Shown here piece after piece: positions 32,401 to 43,559 of a stretch of 64,000 nucleotides of DNA. The position numbers and the translations under genes are program-made. A model generated the notes under the pieces. That model had not been told where the DNA came from, searched no databases, and worked only from the letters and a program-made list of their open reading frames with translations. This DNA comes from Rhexocercosporidium sp. MPI-PUGE-AT-0058 (lineage: Eukaryota; Ascomycota; Leotiomycetes; Helotiales): positions 1,674,001 to 1,738,000 of the forward strand of contig JAGTJL010000005.1 in NCBI GenBank assembly GCA_020746875.1. The letters run 5' to 3'. Position 1 is the stretch's first letter. Each line of letters opens with the position of its first letter.

Positions 32401-32924
32401 CGCACCGCATTATGATACATCAACAGCTGTACATGAGCCTGATGTGTGGCAACCCTTATTCCCCTCTCAATCTTACTCGGTCCTTTCTTTGTGCCAAAGG
32501 GATTCGTGATCGAGACTCGAGTCTCTTTCGTCAACGTTAACTCCAGATCACCCGAAGGTTCTGGGCCAACAGGTCTTGGTACAGGATTCGTCTCCACATC
32601 CTCGAACTCAATATCCTCGTCGTCCGAGTCCTCGTTCGGCTTCTGTCGTTTCGCCACGGGCACATCTTCGAATTCCTCGTCGGAAAGGGAAGAGAGAGAA
32701 CTTTCGTCGTCACCACTAGCTGCCAGCTTCTCGAGTATGGCCTTCTTATGCTCAGCGCTCCGTTTCGAGCCAGTTCCAGCGTCCAGATCGTCGAAGAGGG
32801 TCGGCTTCCGAGGAGTGGTTGAGGCGGACACCTTAGCCTTGCCACTGTTTTTGGGAGGAGGCTTCGAGGGGCCTGCCTCTGGTGAATCTGATCGGAAACG
32901 CTTTCGAGGGAGGAATGGAGGCAT
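29499..32924 (-). CDS. RAD4: DNA-damage recognition protein Rad4 (XPC homologue)
   Basis: Intronless frame of 1141 residues, ATG 32924. The order is as in Rad4/XPC. An acidic Ser-rich N-terminus is followed by a transglutaminase-like domain in two parts (GSQLFTALLRGLGIEARLV at about 330, LIHPHYWTEVLSP at about 480), then BHD1 (SSPQFVLERHFKREEAL through WHKEGRAPK), BHD2 (KRVPYRAATTNRRRE, LYSRDQTEWI, FGNIDLYV, MLPEGAVHIP) and BHD3 (CKRLGIDYAEAVVGFEF, MAVPVISGVVVAEE). A long acidic and Lys/Pro-rich tail follows, with AT-hook-like KKRGRPPGS. Rad4 with Rad23 binds helix-distorting lesions and starts global-genome nucleotide excision repair in the nucleus. The tail is longer than in yeast. Confidence 0.95.
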   Translation of the reverse strand: MPPFLPRKRFRSDSPEAGPSKPPPKNSGKAKVSASTTPRKPTLFDDLDAGTGSKRSAEHKKAILEKLAASGDDESSLSSLSDEEFEDVPVAKRQKPNEDSDDEDIEFEDVETNPVPRPVGPEPSGDLELTLTKETRVSITNPFGTKKGPSKIERGIRVATHQAHVQLLMYHNAVRNAWCCDKELQEILVKHLSPTMIQAVERWRRNSGLASKSNDTKEETTSGKGKGKGRAKDIKGKKTDPRKQADWGDSAQRVAEGQVNMSRGDPIIKLLEVLINFWKQRFRIIAPGLRKLGYMSLQRLDEEIKSFREEKHDPERHGERIRNIDEFRECAKAMEGSRDVGSQLFTALLRGLGIEARLVANLQPVGFGWSQVEEAVEKNPRILKKPKATTATGDTFDADSDSSEEDEVTSKPMKKGKGKAPAKPAKIPKPAPKSDRKGPRASGHQDAPIALSDSEETAVDSEEDSVIDVTPVRRAVRQSLAYDKDLIHPHYWTEVLSPVTNTYIPVDPIVLKIVATNQQLLERFETRGAKSEKAKQVTAYIIGHSSDGTAKDVTTRYLKRHVWPGRTKGSRFPVEKVPIYNRHGKIKRYEQKDWFKQVMSGYVRGSRKCPRTEIDDHEEATDLKPVKAEKKEVEEGKETLQYYKSSPQFVLERHFKREEALLPTAKHVKMFTVKGKGETSIEEKVYLRKDVVNCKTMETWHKEGRAPKLGEEPLKRVPYRAATTNRRRELAEAENASGEKVLQGLYSRDQTEWIIPPPIENGIIPKNSFGNIDLYVDSMLPEGAVHIPVRGTVKICKRLGIDYAEAVVGFEFGHRMAVPVISGVVVAEEHYDNMMEEWHKDEAERVRKEDEKARKLVLHTWRKMLMGLRIVERVNEEFGAADGNVDVLNPWVGKKKKTTEDLDVEAQKRMMDQNDEDMGGGFLPEDFDAEEPDDHHRGAFFPVAHEEDDEDQGGGFIVEGHDEPAGPKIGQAYATPQSLEFATKGGTAPESEEDAEMEDAVDVPEPAPKKRGRPPGSANKTGKVAAKTPAKRYAPPKKPSGRSSGKKKVQIQDSEQDDDDDDASSLSSLPPSDGSELESEAEVEEKPKEKAPARKTGRRATLPAKITQTPRKTPRRQASRKSETALRSHYFEHDEDEDDDG

Positions 32925-33518
32925 GGCGATGGATCACCGGTTCTAGTGATTTCGTGTCACATGGATACTCTGGGGTTTTGTGGAAGTTCCTGTTGTCGCG
33001 TTCAGGCAATCGAATCGAAAATGAGATTCCCGAGCTGCAGCCTTGCTTCATGAGGTCACCAATGGTGGGCTAGCGACAGGTATGGACAGGGGTGGGGGAT
33101 CCCAGGATCTCGGGCAGCCAGGAGGCAAAATCCTTTTGAGAGTGAAGTTTTGCCGAACAAATACTTCAGATGAAGTGACGGTGGGATGTCGTAGGCTACA
33201 TATTTTAGTAGGCATGAAACATTTCAGACATGGATGTTCTCATCCACGTTCTTTTATCCTTCGGGATTTTCCAGAGTTAGTAATCACTGAAGTCAATGTC
33301 TTTGTGAAATTGGGAATAAGATGCAGTTTCTACGATATCAGAAACAATTATTGGCCAATGGCCAATAATGTGTGGTTTTCTTTCATATAGTCATAGTCTC
33401 TAGCAATTGCATATTTCATACATCCCAGGTATCTCGTTATACTTATCTCTAGCCCAGTATCAAATCACTCTTTCTATGCCCAACGCCATACAAATATATT
33501 CCATGTCCAGCCCCAGCA
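32925..33518. other. Intergenic spacer upstream of RAD4
   Basis: About 590 bp between the RAD4 start and the 3' end of the MDP-1-like gene. It presumably holds the RAD4 promoter. No other feature was seen. Confidence 0.5.
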
Positions 33519-34241
33519 TTATGCCCTATCAGTAGAATCCGCAGCCCTCCCAACATCATGGCCATGCCTCTTTCTCCAATCCTTAATCCCATTCTCTAAC
33601 TCCGCTGTCGAAACCCCATCTCTCACCAGATACATTGTTACTCCCAAACTTTCCACATTCCTATTCCTCGCCTCATCGTCAAAGAACAGCATATCCTCAA
33701 AACGCAGCCCCGTCGCCTTCTGCAACTTGTTAAAATGTGTGATCTTGCTCCCTGGGTATATCTCCATGTGGTCGAAGAACTCAATCGCTTTCCTCTTCTT
33801 CCCTTCTGCGTCTGCAACGTGTAGTAACCGGAGCATCTCGCGACCGAGATCTGGCGCAGATGTGCGGGATGCGGCGCCGACTTTTATTCCGCTGGCTTGC
33901 AGGGAGCAGAGGATGGATGGGACTTCGTTGTAAAAAGAGAAGGGTTCACCGAAGCGGTCTTTGACTGAGTCGTGGGTTGGGGCAGCTTTGAGGGGTGGGG
34001 TAACATGTGTCTGCGGAGAGTATTAGCATGAATTCCAGAGACTCTCGAGGCGCAAGCGCAGTTCTAGAGAGAAGAGCGAGGGCTCTGGGGAACTTACATC
34101 GACCCAGAATGGCCATAACGTGTAATCGAGGTCGAAGACGATAAGCTTGGGAAGAGCTCCTTCTGAGAATCTGGATGGCGGGGTTGCTGCTGCCGAACTT
34201 TGTGCAGGGACAGCTGAAGATTTGCTAAGTTTCTTCACCAT
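33519..34241 (-). CDS. Magnesium-dependent phosphatase-1 (MDP-1) type HAD phosphatase
   Basis: Two exons, 34241-34098 and 34010-33519, joined in phase 0 across an 87-bp GTAAGT..CCGCAG intron; 211 residues. HAD motif I is LIVFDLDYTLWPFWVD (nucleophile Asp37, acid/base Asp39). Motif II (AASRTSAPDLGREMLRLL) and the Lys region (PGSKITHFNKLQ) follow, and motif IV is FEDMLFFDDEARN. DLDYTLWPFWVD followed by an early Thr-His segment is typical of MDP-1, a small cap-less phosphatase acting on phosphotyrosine or sugar phosphates in vitro. The ATG at 34241 is preferred over an upstream ATG because homologues start shortly before motif I. It is divergent from the GNAT gene. Confidence 0.9.
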
Positions 34242-34974
34242 TGTGAGAAGGATGAAGAGGAGAAACAGGGGAGGGGAGGGGAGGAAGTCGTAGTGAGTGT
34301 TGGTTATTTCCTTCTGTCCTTTGATGTTAATTAACAATACCCGTCGTCGACAGAAGCAGAGTTGGTTTGGGATAGTTTTGGGATCAACGTCACTGATGTA
34401 CAGTACCAGCCGCTAAGCTTTAAGGTTTGGCTTTGCCCACTGACTGTGCGCACTCAGACCGACCGACACAAACACGGTGACAGGGGCGGGTGGCTGGCCA
34501 GGCCAGGGCGGACCAACAGGCGGACCCATCAAAAGGGAAGGGTTTTTGGACGCGGTGGTAAAATGTAAAAATGTAGGGCTCCACTCGCGAAGGAAGAGTT
34601 TCGTCGGATGGATCTCTGACAAACACAAGCAAGCGCAAGCACATGCACATGCACCTGCACCAACAAGCATCCTTTCTTCCTTTCTTCCTTTCCTTCCTGC
34701 CTGCCTGCCTGCCTGCCTCCCTCCCCTCCTCCTCCCTTCACCTCCACTGTCATCCCTCCCCTTCCACTGTCATCCCTCCTCTTCCTCTTTCTTCCTTCGC
34801 TCTCTCCCTCCCCTCGACAGTCCTCTTTTTGCTCCACGTCACTCTTCCGGATCTACAGATTTGCATCTTTGCATCTACTATAAACGTCCCTGCGTCTATC
34901 TCTCTACATCTTACATCTCACATCTCGCATCTCACCATCCTCATCCTCATCCTCATCCTCATCTCTCTTCAACC
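34242..34974. promoter_or_regulatory. Divergent promoter with pyrimidine-rich microsatellites
   Basis: 733 bp between the MDP-1-like start (-) and the GNAT start (+). It includes TTCC and CTGC tandem repeats (about 34672-34720), a long C/T-rich strand (34720-34830), a TATAAA at 34879-34884 (96 bp before the GNAT ATG) and a CATCCT repeat at about 34936-34962. C/T-rich tracts just before the ATG are common in highly expressed fungal genes. Confidence 0.5.
34672..34962 (+). repeat. TTCC/CTGC/CATCCT microsatellites in the GNAT 5' region
   Basis: Consecutive short tandem repeats: TTCC units, five CTGC units near 34700, and CATCCT units just before the start codon at 34975. Likely length-variable between strains. 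Confidence 0.7.
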
Positions 34975-35559
34975 ATGATGGACTCTCTCACCATCCTTGC
35001 CATGGCCGCCGAGGCAGTCCAACGGTCTGAGTCACTCGAGCTCGAACGAGAATTCACAATCCGCAGACCCCGAACCACCGATATTCCCCTCCTCGCACAA
35101 GTCGAACGCTCTGCTGCCCAGATATACCGATCTGCCGACCTGGATTCCCTCGCAGACGGCGCCACCCTCGATCCATACATCCTCATCACCATCGCCAACG
35201 CCGGATACCTCTGGGTAGCTGCAAATCGCTTCGACCAGCCCATAGGCTTCTTGGGAGGGAACTATCTCAGTGGCAACTTCCACATCATCGAGCTTTCGGT
35301 GGCCCAGGAATATCAGGGTCGCGGTATTGGAAGTGCGCTGGTGGCGACCATGTCGCAACAGGTCAGACTGGAAGGATACCGATCAATCACATTGACAACC
35401 TTCAAAGATCTGCCATGGAACGCACCGTGGTATGCAAAGCTAGGCTTCGCAGAGGTCAAGGTGCAGGAGATGGGGAAGGAGTTTGAAAAGCTCGTGGATA
35501 GTGAAGCACGACATGGTCTTGATCCAAAGCGACGATGCGTGATGAGGATGGTTTTCTGA
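34975..35559 (+). CDS. GNAT-family N-acetyltransferase
   Basis: Intronless frame of 194 residues. The GNAT core runs from FTIRRPRTTDIPLLAQVERSA (strand 1/helix 1) through YLWVAANRFDQPIGFLGG (strands 2-4). IIELSVAQEYQGRGIGSALV contains the acetyl-CoA pyrophosphate-binding Q/RxxGxG/A motif. SITLTTFKDLPWNAPWYAKLGF, with the C-terminal WYxKLGF motif, completes it. The substrate cannot be told. The layout resembles small fungal GNATs of the RimI/ElaA-like group. The start is the first ATG after a CATCCT repeat; a second in-frame ATG follows immediately (MMDS). Confidence 0.9.
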   Translation: MMDSLTILAMAAEAVQRSESLELEREFTIRRPRTTDIPLLAQVERSAAQIYRSADLDSLADGATLDPYILITIANAGYLWVAANRFDQPIGFLGGNYLSGNFHIIELSVAQEYQGRGIGSALVATMSQQVRLEGYRSITLTTFKDLPWNAPWYAKLGFAEVKVQEMGKEFEKLVDSEARHGLDPKRRCVMRMVF

Positions 35560-36947
35560 TTCGAGGGCCCACTTTGCACCACTGGAACTGCAAAGTTTCA
35601 TCGAAGAGTAATGATTGCCGACCTCCGGAAGTGAACCACGCGACTTTTTTTGAGTACCCCGGGGTACAAACGGGTAGGTACGATGTATCTCAAAGGGAAC
35701 AAACATGGGCAATCTCCATTTTGTGACCGACTGCAGAGAAGAATTTTGTGATCAGCAAGGATCTGCAGATGTTGATGGCTTTTCTGTTGTGGAACTCGAT
35801 CGCGTTTTGACAGCAGCATAGAGGATGCATTGATTTCTGGTCACCAACATCGAAAGCCCCTCCGCCCAAAGACTATGAGGTATTTGGACATGTAACATTT
35901 GTCGAACTGCCGAGTACGGGGAATCGATGGAAAGTCGCGAGGCTGTCGTGGAACCAGACCAAAAGTCGCACAACAATGGCGGTGGTCGATTTGCAAACTG
36001 TAACATAGAAATGTGATGGAAGTTCGAGGTTAGAAAATATTACGGGAGGAAAACAAAGAGCAATGGAATGTTGTATTACCAGCTATTATGTAAGGAGTTG
36101 GACAAAATAATGGCAGAGATTAGGACCTTATCTTTGTTGGGGCGTCATCCTTATCCTTGTCCATCTTTGCTTCTTCCCCGCCATCAAGCTTCCTCCGACG
36201 AATGGAAGATTGATATCAAGCTGCCGGCGCGGCACTCCGTCCGGAGTGTCCTGTAGGTCTGATTGATCAGTCGAATTTCCTCCCGCGTATCCTATCTTTC
36301 GGGATATCCACATCCATCGACCCAGATCTGACTTCAGTCGTCTAGTCGAGCCCATGTTTACTCCGGAGTTGGATTCCACAGCCTCGATAGGCACTGACTG
36401 ACTGACTGAGACCAGCAGGGGCCACACATGGCAGGGCAGGGCAGTCCAGCCCTCCCTGAATCTCTTATCGGAAAGCTGCAGGATCTTGTCACAACTTCTC
36501 TCGCTTTGTGTAATGATTGCAAGATGCACTTTGCTAGCACTTAGATCTCGGATCTTGGCGTGCTACCTCTGGACCTATGGCGGAGCCCAAGATAATCAAT
36601 TCCAAGACCCCAAAAGGTTATTGCATGGAGCAGCTTCATCCCTACGATTCGTCTATCCTTGCTCAATCCCACCTGGTGCGTGTAATATCTTGCAGGTACT
36701 GCTAGTAAGTAGCATGGGCATCTTTAAATAAGTACGGGGGTTCGGGGCGTCACTTCGCATATCTCTTTTTTTGCTCTTCTGTCTCGCCGATTCTTACTTC
36801 TACTTCTGTTTACATTTCGGGTGAATCACTCGTAGGCGAGGTCGTTTCCATTTCTGGACTCACCAAAGAACAGAACCGCAGTTTCCAGTCTTATCTCTTC
36901 TGGCATCGGTTCTCATATTTTAATATCCAGGCGGCTCCCCGTCAACC
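35560..36947. other. Promoter/5' region of the permease gene
   Basis: About 1.4 kb without a supported gene. There is a TGAC tandem run near 36392-36408 and a TTTAAATAAG near 36722. Several GATA/TATC core motifs occur, which would fit nitrogen control of a permease, but such short motifs are common by chance. Confidence 0.4.
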
Positions 36948-38737
36948 ATGGCGACAACCACGGAAAAAACCACGATGCCATCTTCAGACTCAGAAAAAGG
37001 CACAAACATGGCAGAGAAGAACCAGGTACCCCAATTGATGGAGGTCAACGAAACCGGCCACGTCCAAGAACTAGAACGGAACTTCTCCCTGTTCTCCATT
37101 TGCGCCGTCGGGATCGTTACAGGAAACACCTGGGCTGCTCTGGGAGGATCAATTGTTATCGCTATCTATAATGGAGGACCTCCTGGAGTTCTGTACGAGT
37201 TTATTGCGGTGTCAATATTCTATTGGTTGATTGCGGCTTCGCTCGCTGTAAGTGCTTCTCTGTCATCGGGAAATACCCACTGCTGACAATGCCATGCAGG
37301 AACTTGCCTCCTCTATGCCGTCCAGTGCCGGTGTCTATCACTGGGCTTCTATCACACCGGGTCCTAAGTATGGTCGCATAATTGGTTGGTTCGCTGGATG
37401 GTGGAATACGTTTGCTTGGATGTGTGGAACAGGTATGATTGGAATAACCTTTGGGTTTGGATGACAATTGACAGTGACTAGCCACAATGGCAAGCATCAG
37501 TAGCCAAATTTGCGTTGCGATGTACGGATTGTATCACCCGGATTATATTCCAGAGAGATGGCACGTCTTCATCGCGTACCTTATCATTACGTGGACCTGC
37601 TGTTCGATTGTGCTGTTCGCCAATCGAGCATTGCCGACTATCAACAACATTGGATTATTTTTCATCCTTGCTGGAGTGTTCATCACAATCATTGTCTGTG
37701 TTACTCTACCACATACTGCGGGAACCGGGTAAGCTATTCACAGTTTGGGACATAAAGCGACGTGTTCAAGTGCTAACTCTCTCAGATATGCAACTTCATC
37801 TTTCGTTTGGGCCGAATGGTCAAACCAGACAGGATATACCAGCAATGGTTTTGTCTTCTGCGCTGGAATGCTCAACGGTGCCTACGCCGTCGGAACACCA
37901 GACTGCGTATCTCATCTCGCAGAAGAGATCCCGAATCCCAAACGAAACGTACCATTCGCCATCGCAGCCCAAATGGTGACGGGTTTCGTAACAGCATTCT
38001 GCTACGCCATTGCCATCTTCTACTCCATATCCGATATGGACGCCGTTCTCGGAGCACCATACTTCCCATTAGCATTCATCTACGCACAAGCAACCTCAAG
38101 CAGAGCAGGAACAACAGGACTCCTCTTCCTCATTCTCGTTCCCATCCTCTGCTGCTGCACAGGAACATTCATCACCTGCGGTCGCTGCCTCTGGACCATC
38201 GCACGCGACGAAGCTGTCCCCTTCTCAGGCACATTCAGCAAGATCCACCCCAAGCACAAGAACCCCTTCAACGCAACCGTGTTCTGCGGAGTCTTCTGCA
38301 CCATCCTCGGTTCGATCTATGTCGGCTCTTCAACAGCTTTCAATGCTTTCGTTGGGTCCTTCGTTGTCCTCACCACCCTATCCTACGTCGCAGCGATCCT
38401 CCCATTCATCTTCACCCGTCGCTTCTCCCGCATGTCAGCTGCCCCAGGCCCATTCACGAATAACATGCGGCCAGGTCCATATCAGATGGGTCACTACCTC
38501 GGCTACGCTGTCAATATTGTCGCTTGCTCATACATTCTTGTCTTCGCTGTCATCTACTGTTTCCCGTATGCGAAACCTTTCGATGCAGTCAGCATGAACT
38601 ACGCTTCTCTGATTACGGGCTCGATGACCATCGTCGCGGCTATATGGTGGTTGGTTAAAGGTGGGGATTATATTGGTCCGAGAGCGTTGCTTAATGATGA
38701 GGATATTACTCATGGGGTCATGCAGTCATCAAGTTAA
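36948..38737 (+). CDS. Choline/amino-acid permease (APC superfamily, Hnm1-like)
   Basis: Four exons: 36948-37247, 37300-37432, 37482-37728, 37786-38737. All junctions are phase-consistent; 543 residues. The N-terminal cytoplasmic tail is followed by about 12 membrane segments. Family marks are FSLFSICAVGIVTGNTWAALGGS, ELASSMPSSAGVYHWASI, WWNTFAW, AGMLNGAYAVGTPDCVSHLAEEIPNPKRNVP and LCCCTGTFITCGRCLW followed by ARDEAVPFS. The SSMPSSAGVYHW and ANxHLxEEIPNPxRxxP-type blocks are typical of the amino acid/choline transporter family, which includes yeast Hnm1 and Uga4. It imports choline, GABA or related compounds across the plasma membrane; the exact substrate is unknown. The last residues are Ser-rich. 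Confidence 0.9.
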
Positions 38738-39017
38738 TACTGAGTGTGTAGATATCAGTGACTTTGTTAGAATGTTCAGATTGGTTCGTTAGAAAAAGAG
38801 TTGTTTGCTTGCTCGGCTCAAGAAACGGGTCAGATGCACAAGTCTGATCGTTGCTCAGATGAAATTGCCATTGCAAAGAATAGATTAGCACAATGAGAAA
38901 AGAAACAATCAAGAAATGTTGCCTTGCCCTCCATCACCCCTTCCACCTTCCATCCTCATTTCGATCACTTCCCATCCATCCTCATCCAGCCCTCTTATCT
39001 CAAGCCCCTTTTCACAC

Positions 39018-40213
39018 CTACCAAGGAATAACAGTCCCATCATAGGACAAGAACGATCCCGAAGTCGTAGCTTTCGTAGCCCCGTCAATCTACACCCTGT
39101 CAGCCACCGGCACAAACACAGACACAGATAACATGGTGTGGTGTGGTGTAGTTTTCCGTCCAACAAGAGGGAGCGAACGAACCTGTTCAAGAACCCCGCT
39201 CGCACTCTCCTCAACACTCATAGGCGGTTCCCCCACCCCGATACTATCAGCGAACGCTTGACCATTGGCCGTCCTGACCCATCTACACACCCACGACACC
39301 AGGACACGTCAGCACGGTCCAAAACCAAAAAAAAAAAAAAAGGCAATTCAATGAATTCGCAATCGCGCCGCAGAGAAATTTGAAGTGAGAAGGAGAGAAG
39401 ATTATGGAGGAAGGGAAAGGCGGTGGGAAAGAGAGCGGTAGGGAGAGAGCACGAACCCCGGATGCACAGCAATCGCTACAACGCCCTGCTCTTCAAAATG
39501 CACCTTCCTCACGAAATAATTCGCCGCCGCTTTGCTGATTCCGTACGCGAGACTGGGTACCGATCCCTCCATTGCGGCGATACTTCCCAGCGAGCTGGAG
39601 ATCAAGATGAACTTCCTCTCTCCTGCTTCATCTTCTCCGTCGTTCTCGCTTGCGGGAGAATCGTTCGCGGTGAGGAGTGGGTAGAGGGTCTGATAGAGCA
39701 ATATCGGCCCGAAAGTGTTGGTCTCGAAGTTCTCCGTCAAGGAGGAGAGTGGTGTGCTGGTGCAGGCGTGGAATGAAGTTCCTGTTCCGGCGTTTGCGAT
39801 GATGGTGTTGATGTGTTTGATGCCGTGTGTGTGCACCAGTTTATCCGAAAACGCCGTAAATATCTCAGGATGGAGAGATGGGGTGCTGAAATCGAGAGGG
39901 AGGACGATGAGTTTGCTTGTAGCGGATGTGGGGAGGGAGGTGAGTGAGCTGGTGGACGTGCTGGGGGTGCGGATCGTGGCGATCACGGTTGTGTTTGGAC
40001 GGAGGAGGAGGAGAGTTGTGAGTGCGAGGCCGATTCCTGCATCATGGGTGTAAGTGACGGGCGTTGATGGGCATGCAGCAGGGCCAAAAAAAAAAAGATT
40101 TGCCAGCTCGCATCGTAAGCGAGCCAAAGTAAACAAGTCCCACATGCACGAAATAGGGGTAAAGGGGTCACACCTCTATTCGCCCCCGTAATCAGATATG
40201 TGTTATCCTTCAT
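39018..40213 (-). CDS. Short-chain dehydrogenase/reductase (SDR)
   Basis: Four exons on the minus strand: 40213-40174, 40036-39457, 39282-39183, 39089-39018; 263 residues. The first intron splits the Rossmann motif: TYLITGANRG / IGLALTT gives TGxxxGxG at residues 9-16. IIANAG, FILISSSLGS and the catalytic YGISKAAANYFVRK follow, then VHPG / WVRTANGQAF, and the end is SGSFLSYDGTVIPW. This is a classical NAD(P)-dependent SDR of the norsolorinic-acid-ketoreductase-like or carbonyl-reductase-like group; the substrate is unknown. The second donor (GTTCGT) and the third (GTTCGT) are unusual but give the expected protein. A poly-A run of about 15 lies in the second intron and a second A-run in the first. 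Confidence 0.88.
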
Positions 40214-41238
40214 CGCGGTGATGCGTCTTCTGGTGTTTTGATAGCTGTGAGAGGTGTGGTGTTGATATCGCGCGAGGTGGAAGTTTGAGAAGGAAGGAAG
40301 GTTTCGTGGGGAGGGGAGGGAAACGAGCGAGATCTTTTCTAGTGCTGCGTGAGCGGGGATTGGTAAGCTCGATGTAATTGGTGAGGAGCTGTGGGGCTGT
40401 GCTATAATTGGTCTTGACGGCTTGTATTTCAAGGTTGATGGGAGGTGGCCTTTGTGCAGGTGTTGTTGAGTGGGCGGCCGGTGATGCTGTTTTTGGAGTG
40501 AGGACTCAGAGTCGAAGGTGGAAAATGTGGGGCAGTTACAAACGACTTGGTGCGATGCAACAGAGGGGGATGCTTCCCAATCTTCCTCGGATCTTCCATG
40601 GACTGGACTGCACTTTAGAGCAGATACATTTCGGTGCCGAACTCCCCTTCCAAGCACCTCGCAGTCGCAGCTCAACAACTTTTCCACTCGGCAAACCACA
40701 TTTTCTTAGCGAGCTGGTCCTTAAGCGAGAATCTTTTCCCTGCACCTTCTGCCAGCCTGCAAGTTACAGCACAAGAAAGTGTACACTCTTAAAAGTGTAA
40801 ACAATCATCACAGATTTGGAACTCATTTAGTTTTGTAGTATGGGACGGTGGATCTCGACCATGCCGGACTCGTAGACTGGTCCCAGCCCAAGCATATCCC
40901 AAAAATGGGCACCCGAAATGGAGGGCTAGCAAGATCGACCCCCATCCGCAATATCTTACAATGGAGCCACGGAACTGACGTTTCTCTGTGGGCTTATTCG
41001 GATCCAGGGAGATGGGGTCTAGCACCTGGAAACGTAAAGGTTCAAATGGGTTTCCATTCTTTACCAGGGCCAAAGACCATGGAGAATACAATTATCCGTA
41101 ACAGGTGATGGGTAGGAACAGGTGGTGTACCACGTAACAATGTTTCATTGGGGATAACATACATTCAACATACTCGATACTCCATCTCTCATCAGTCCGG
41201 CTCTAGATAAAAGATACGAAGTGAGTATGTACCTCTTC
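40214..41238. other. Intergenic, no supported gene
   Basis: About 1 kb upstream of the SDR gene and downstream of the four-exon gene. Open frames here show no family features. Confidence 0.5.
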
Positions 41239-42392
41239 TCATTCAACGTCCCCAGTCACTCTTGAACCCCTGCTACCATCTCTACTCATTGACACTGCTT
41301 CGTCAATCATCACTAGTTCGTATTTCTTGACAGTAGGTTCAATCTTTGCCTCCATTTCCCCAACGCTCATATCCTCGTCGCTCATTGATTCATCGGACCC
41401 TCCGGCCCCTTTATTGCCAATCTCCTGTTCTTGTTCGACGCCGCAGGGCAATATTATCCCATTTCTCCGCTCGAGTGGGATCATGTTTTGATTTTCAGCC
41501 CACCATTTGTCTTCGTCCATCTCGGCCTCAATCTCTTCATTAACCAACACGAATGTTCTTCCGTCTTTGGTAAGACCGGTTTCGATAATTTTCTCCTCGC
41601 CTTTCTTGTTCCTAAACTGGGGAAAGAATTGGAAGTCAGTAAGTCTGATTGCCGGGTAGTGTGTAAAAATGTTCCTTGGGGGGGGGCCTATGACACTCGT
41701 TTCCCGGGCAATCCTTAGACTCAGTACACTATTCGAGGGGATAAATCAAAAATATAACAATTTAATCGGATCATCGAAGAAAGAAACAGGAACCTACTGC
41801 CTGGACAAACTTGTATGGACGCTTCGCCAGCTGGACATTTTCAGGCACTTCGCTCCACATCAAGCGCTCGATATTCCCATTCGGATACAAAACATGCGGA
41901 AGGTCGCGGTCTCTGGCCTCGTAGTTCGGCTTGTACGGCTTGCCTTGGAACATGATAGTCTCGGTCTCGACGTTGATATCTCGACCGATAAAGTAACAGA
42001 GTGGGACTTTTATATCAAAGTCGAAGGCAGGTTCTTCTGATGGCCAATCTCGGACGAGTGGGGGATGTGCGCGTGGGAAGCGTTTGTTGCTGTACCAGAA
42101 CCCTTCACCTGTGAAAAGGAATACTTCGGCTGATGACCCTATTAGCTTGATCCATATAGAGCTGCATGTGGTTTCTACGCCAATTCATTGGTACGAAGTA
42201 GTGGCATTCAGTATCCTGCAACACGTCAGCGATTGCAATGCGTTGCGAGAGTGTCTGACGTACCATGACATGTATCAATTTGCCCTTGGGGTACATGTCC
42301 CAGTCGAAATCTGGGTACTTGGATTGAAAGTCGTGGGGAATCAGTAGCCCGCCATAAGCCTCACTAGGAGCCTGCTCTGACGGCGTAATCAT
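41239..42392 (-). CDS. Unrecognised four-exon protein, 284 residues
   Basis: Exons 42392-42264, 42215-42179, 42108-41798 and 41616-41239, phase-consistent (0, 1, 0). I do not recognise the family. Visible are a hydrophilic opening (GGLLIPHDFQSKYPDFDWDM), an aromatic block (CHYFVPMNWREGFWYSNKRF) and a central beta-rich part (VPLCYFIGRDINVETETIMF, GKPYKPNYEARDRDLPHVLY). The C-terminal third is acidic and Ser/Met-rich (SDESMSDEDMSVGEMEAK). There is no signal peptide or membrane segment. The ATG at 42392 (CAAACATGATT) is preferred; an in-frame ATG at 42461 would add 23 residues. The third intron (41797-41617) is 181 bp and could hide a small exon. Confidence 0.7.
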
Positions 42393-43559
42393 GTTTGCGA
42401 GGTTGATGTGTTTTTGATGTTGGTTTTGAAGCGGACTAGAGTTGATGAGGAAGGTTAGCATGATTGGAGTTCAGCCTCACTCCTCCCCACTGCGCTACTC
42501 GATGTTCACAGCGCACTTTCCTTAAAGCAGCGGATGTGATCCTGCCCTTTGAATGCTAAAAGAAATCAACAAATTGCGAAACAAAGGAATCGAGGTTCCC
42601 TGATAGCAACTCTATTAATTCTCTAGTAAACAGTAAGATCTTATGATTTTCTGTGAGGCCGTTGTTTTGATTACATCTATCTCAATAGCAAATTGTGAAG
42701 TTTTGAGGAATAAAAAGGGGGAGGTCCTGTGATATTGATAGCATAGTTAGTAACATTTGTTCACGAAATATTGTTTATTGCTTTGAAACTATCCAAATCT
42801 TGGGTTTCTCAATGGTCAAAACTAGTATTGGGAAGAGAAATCCGAGAAAGCAACGTCTTGGAAGGGTGTGAAGGTTCAAGGCAAGTGGGAAGAACAGAAG
42901 ATCAGAGGGTATCTCGTAGGGGAAGATGACGGACGCCCCCTACGCCAATCCTACCCCACCGCAGCCCCAGTGTGCAGCTTGCAAAAAGCAAGGTCCATAA
43001 CTCCGGCATACAAGGCTGGGATGCTGCAGGTGGACGTTGCGCAAGACAAGATATTGATTGAGTAGTTCTGGATGCTGAGACTCTGATGGGACGCAAAGGT
43101 TCGCTAGCGTGTTGACTATTCTCCCAGAGTTTATAGATCATAGAATCATACAAAAACCCACTGGCAGCTTCGTGAAGTGGAATATAGGAGTGAGAACGAA
43201 AGACAGTTGTTTAGTGGTGACTCAAACCCCCTACGCATGAAGACAAACAAATGAGTATGCAGCAAGTCGCAAGGACTCCGTATGATTAACCATCTGGAAA
43301 CACTCATCGAATGAAACATTCTGGCACACCTGAACAAGGCACAGCATGGCAATACCACAGCAAAAAATTCATTTCGTTCCCGGCCTTTGCATACCAACGC
43401 AAAGCAGAATCCCCAGGATCCAAAAGCAAACGCAAACGCAAAGCTCGCAAATTCGTGAAGCAAAAATCCAAACGCACTCGAGGTCCTCAATATAACTTGA
43501 AGGTCGTCATGAACAGACACCAGCCAGTCCCCGGATTCCCTCTCAATTGAGCCCAGCCA
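42393..43559. other. Intergenic, no supported gene
   Basis: About 1.2 kb. Between 42540 and 42830 it is AT-rich. A minus-strand open frame at 43520-43146 has low-complexity Phe/Ala content and no family mark. Not annotated. Confidence 0.45.

Noticed and set aside
34975..40213. Idea of a small metabolic cluster (acetyltransferase, permease, SDR)
   Set aside because: No backbone enzyme or transcription factor, mixed orientation and large spacers; probably chance neighbours.
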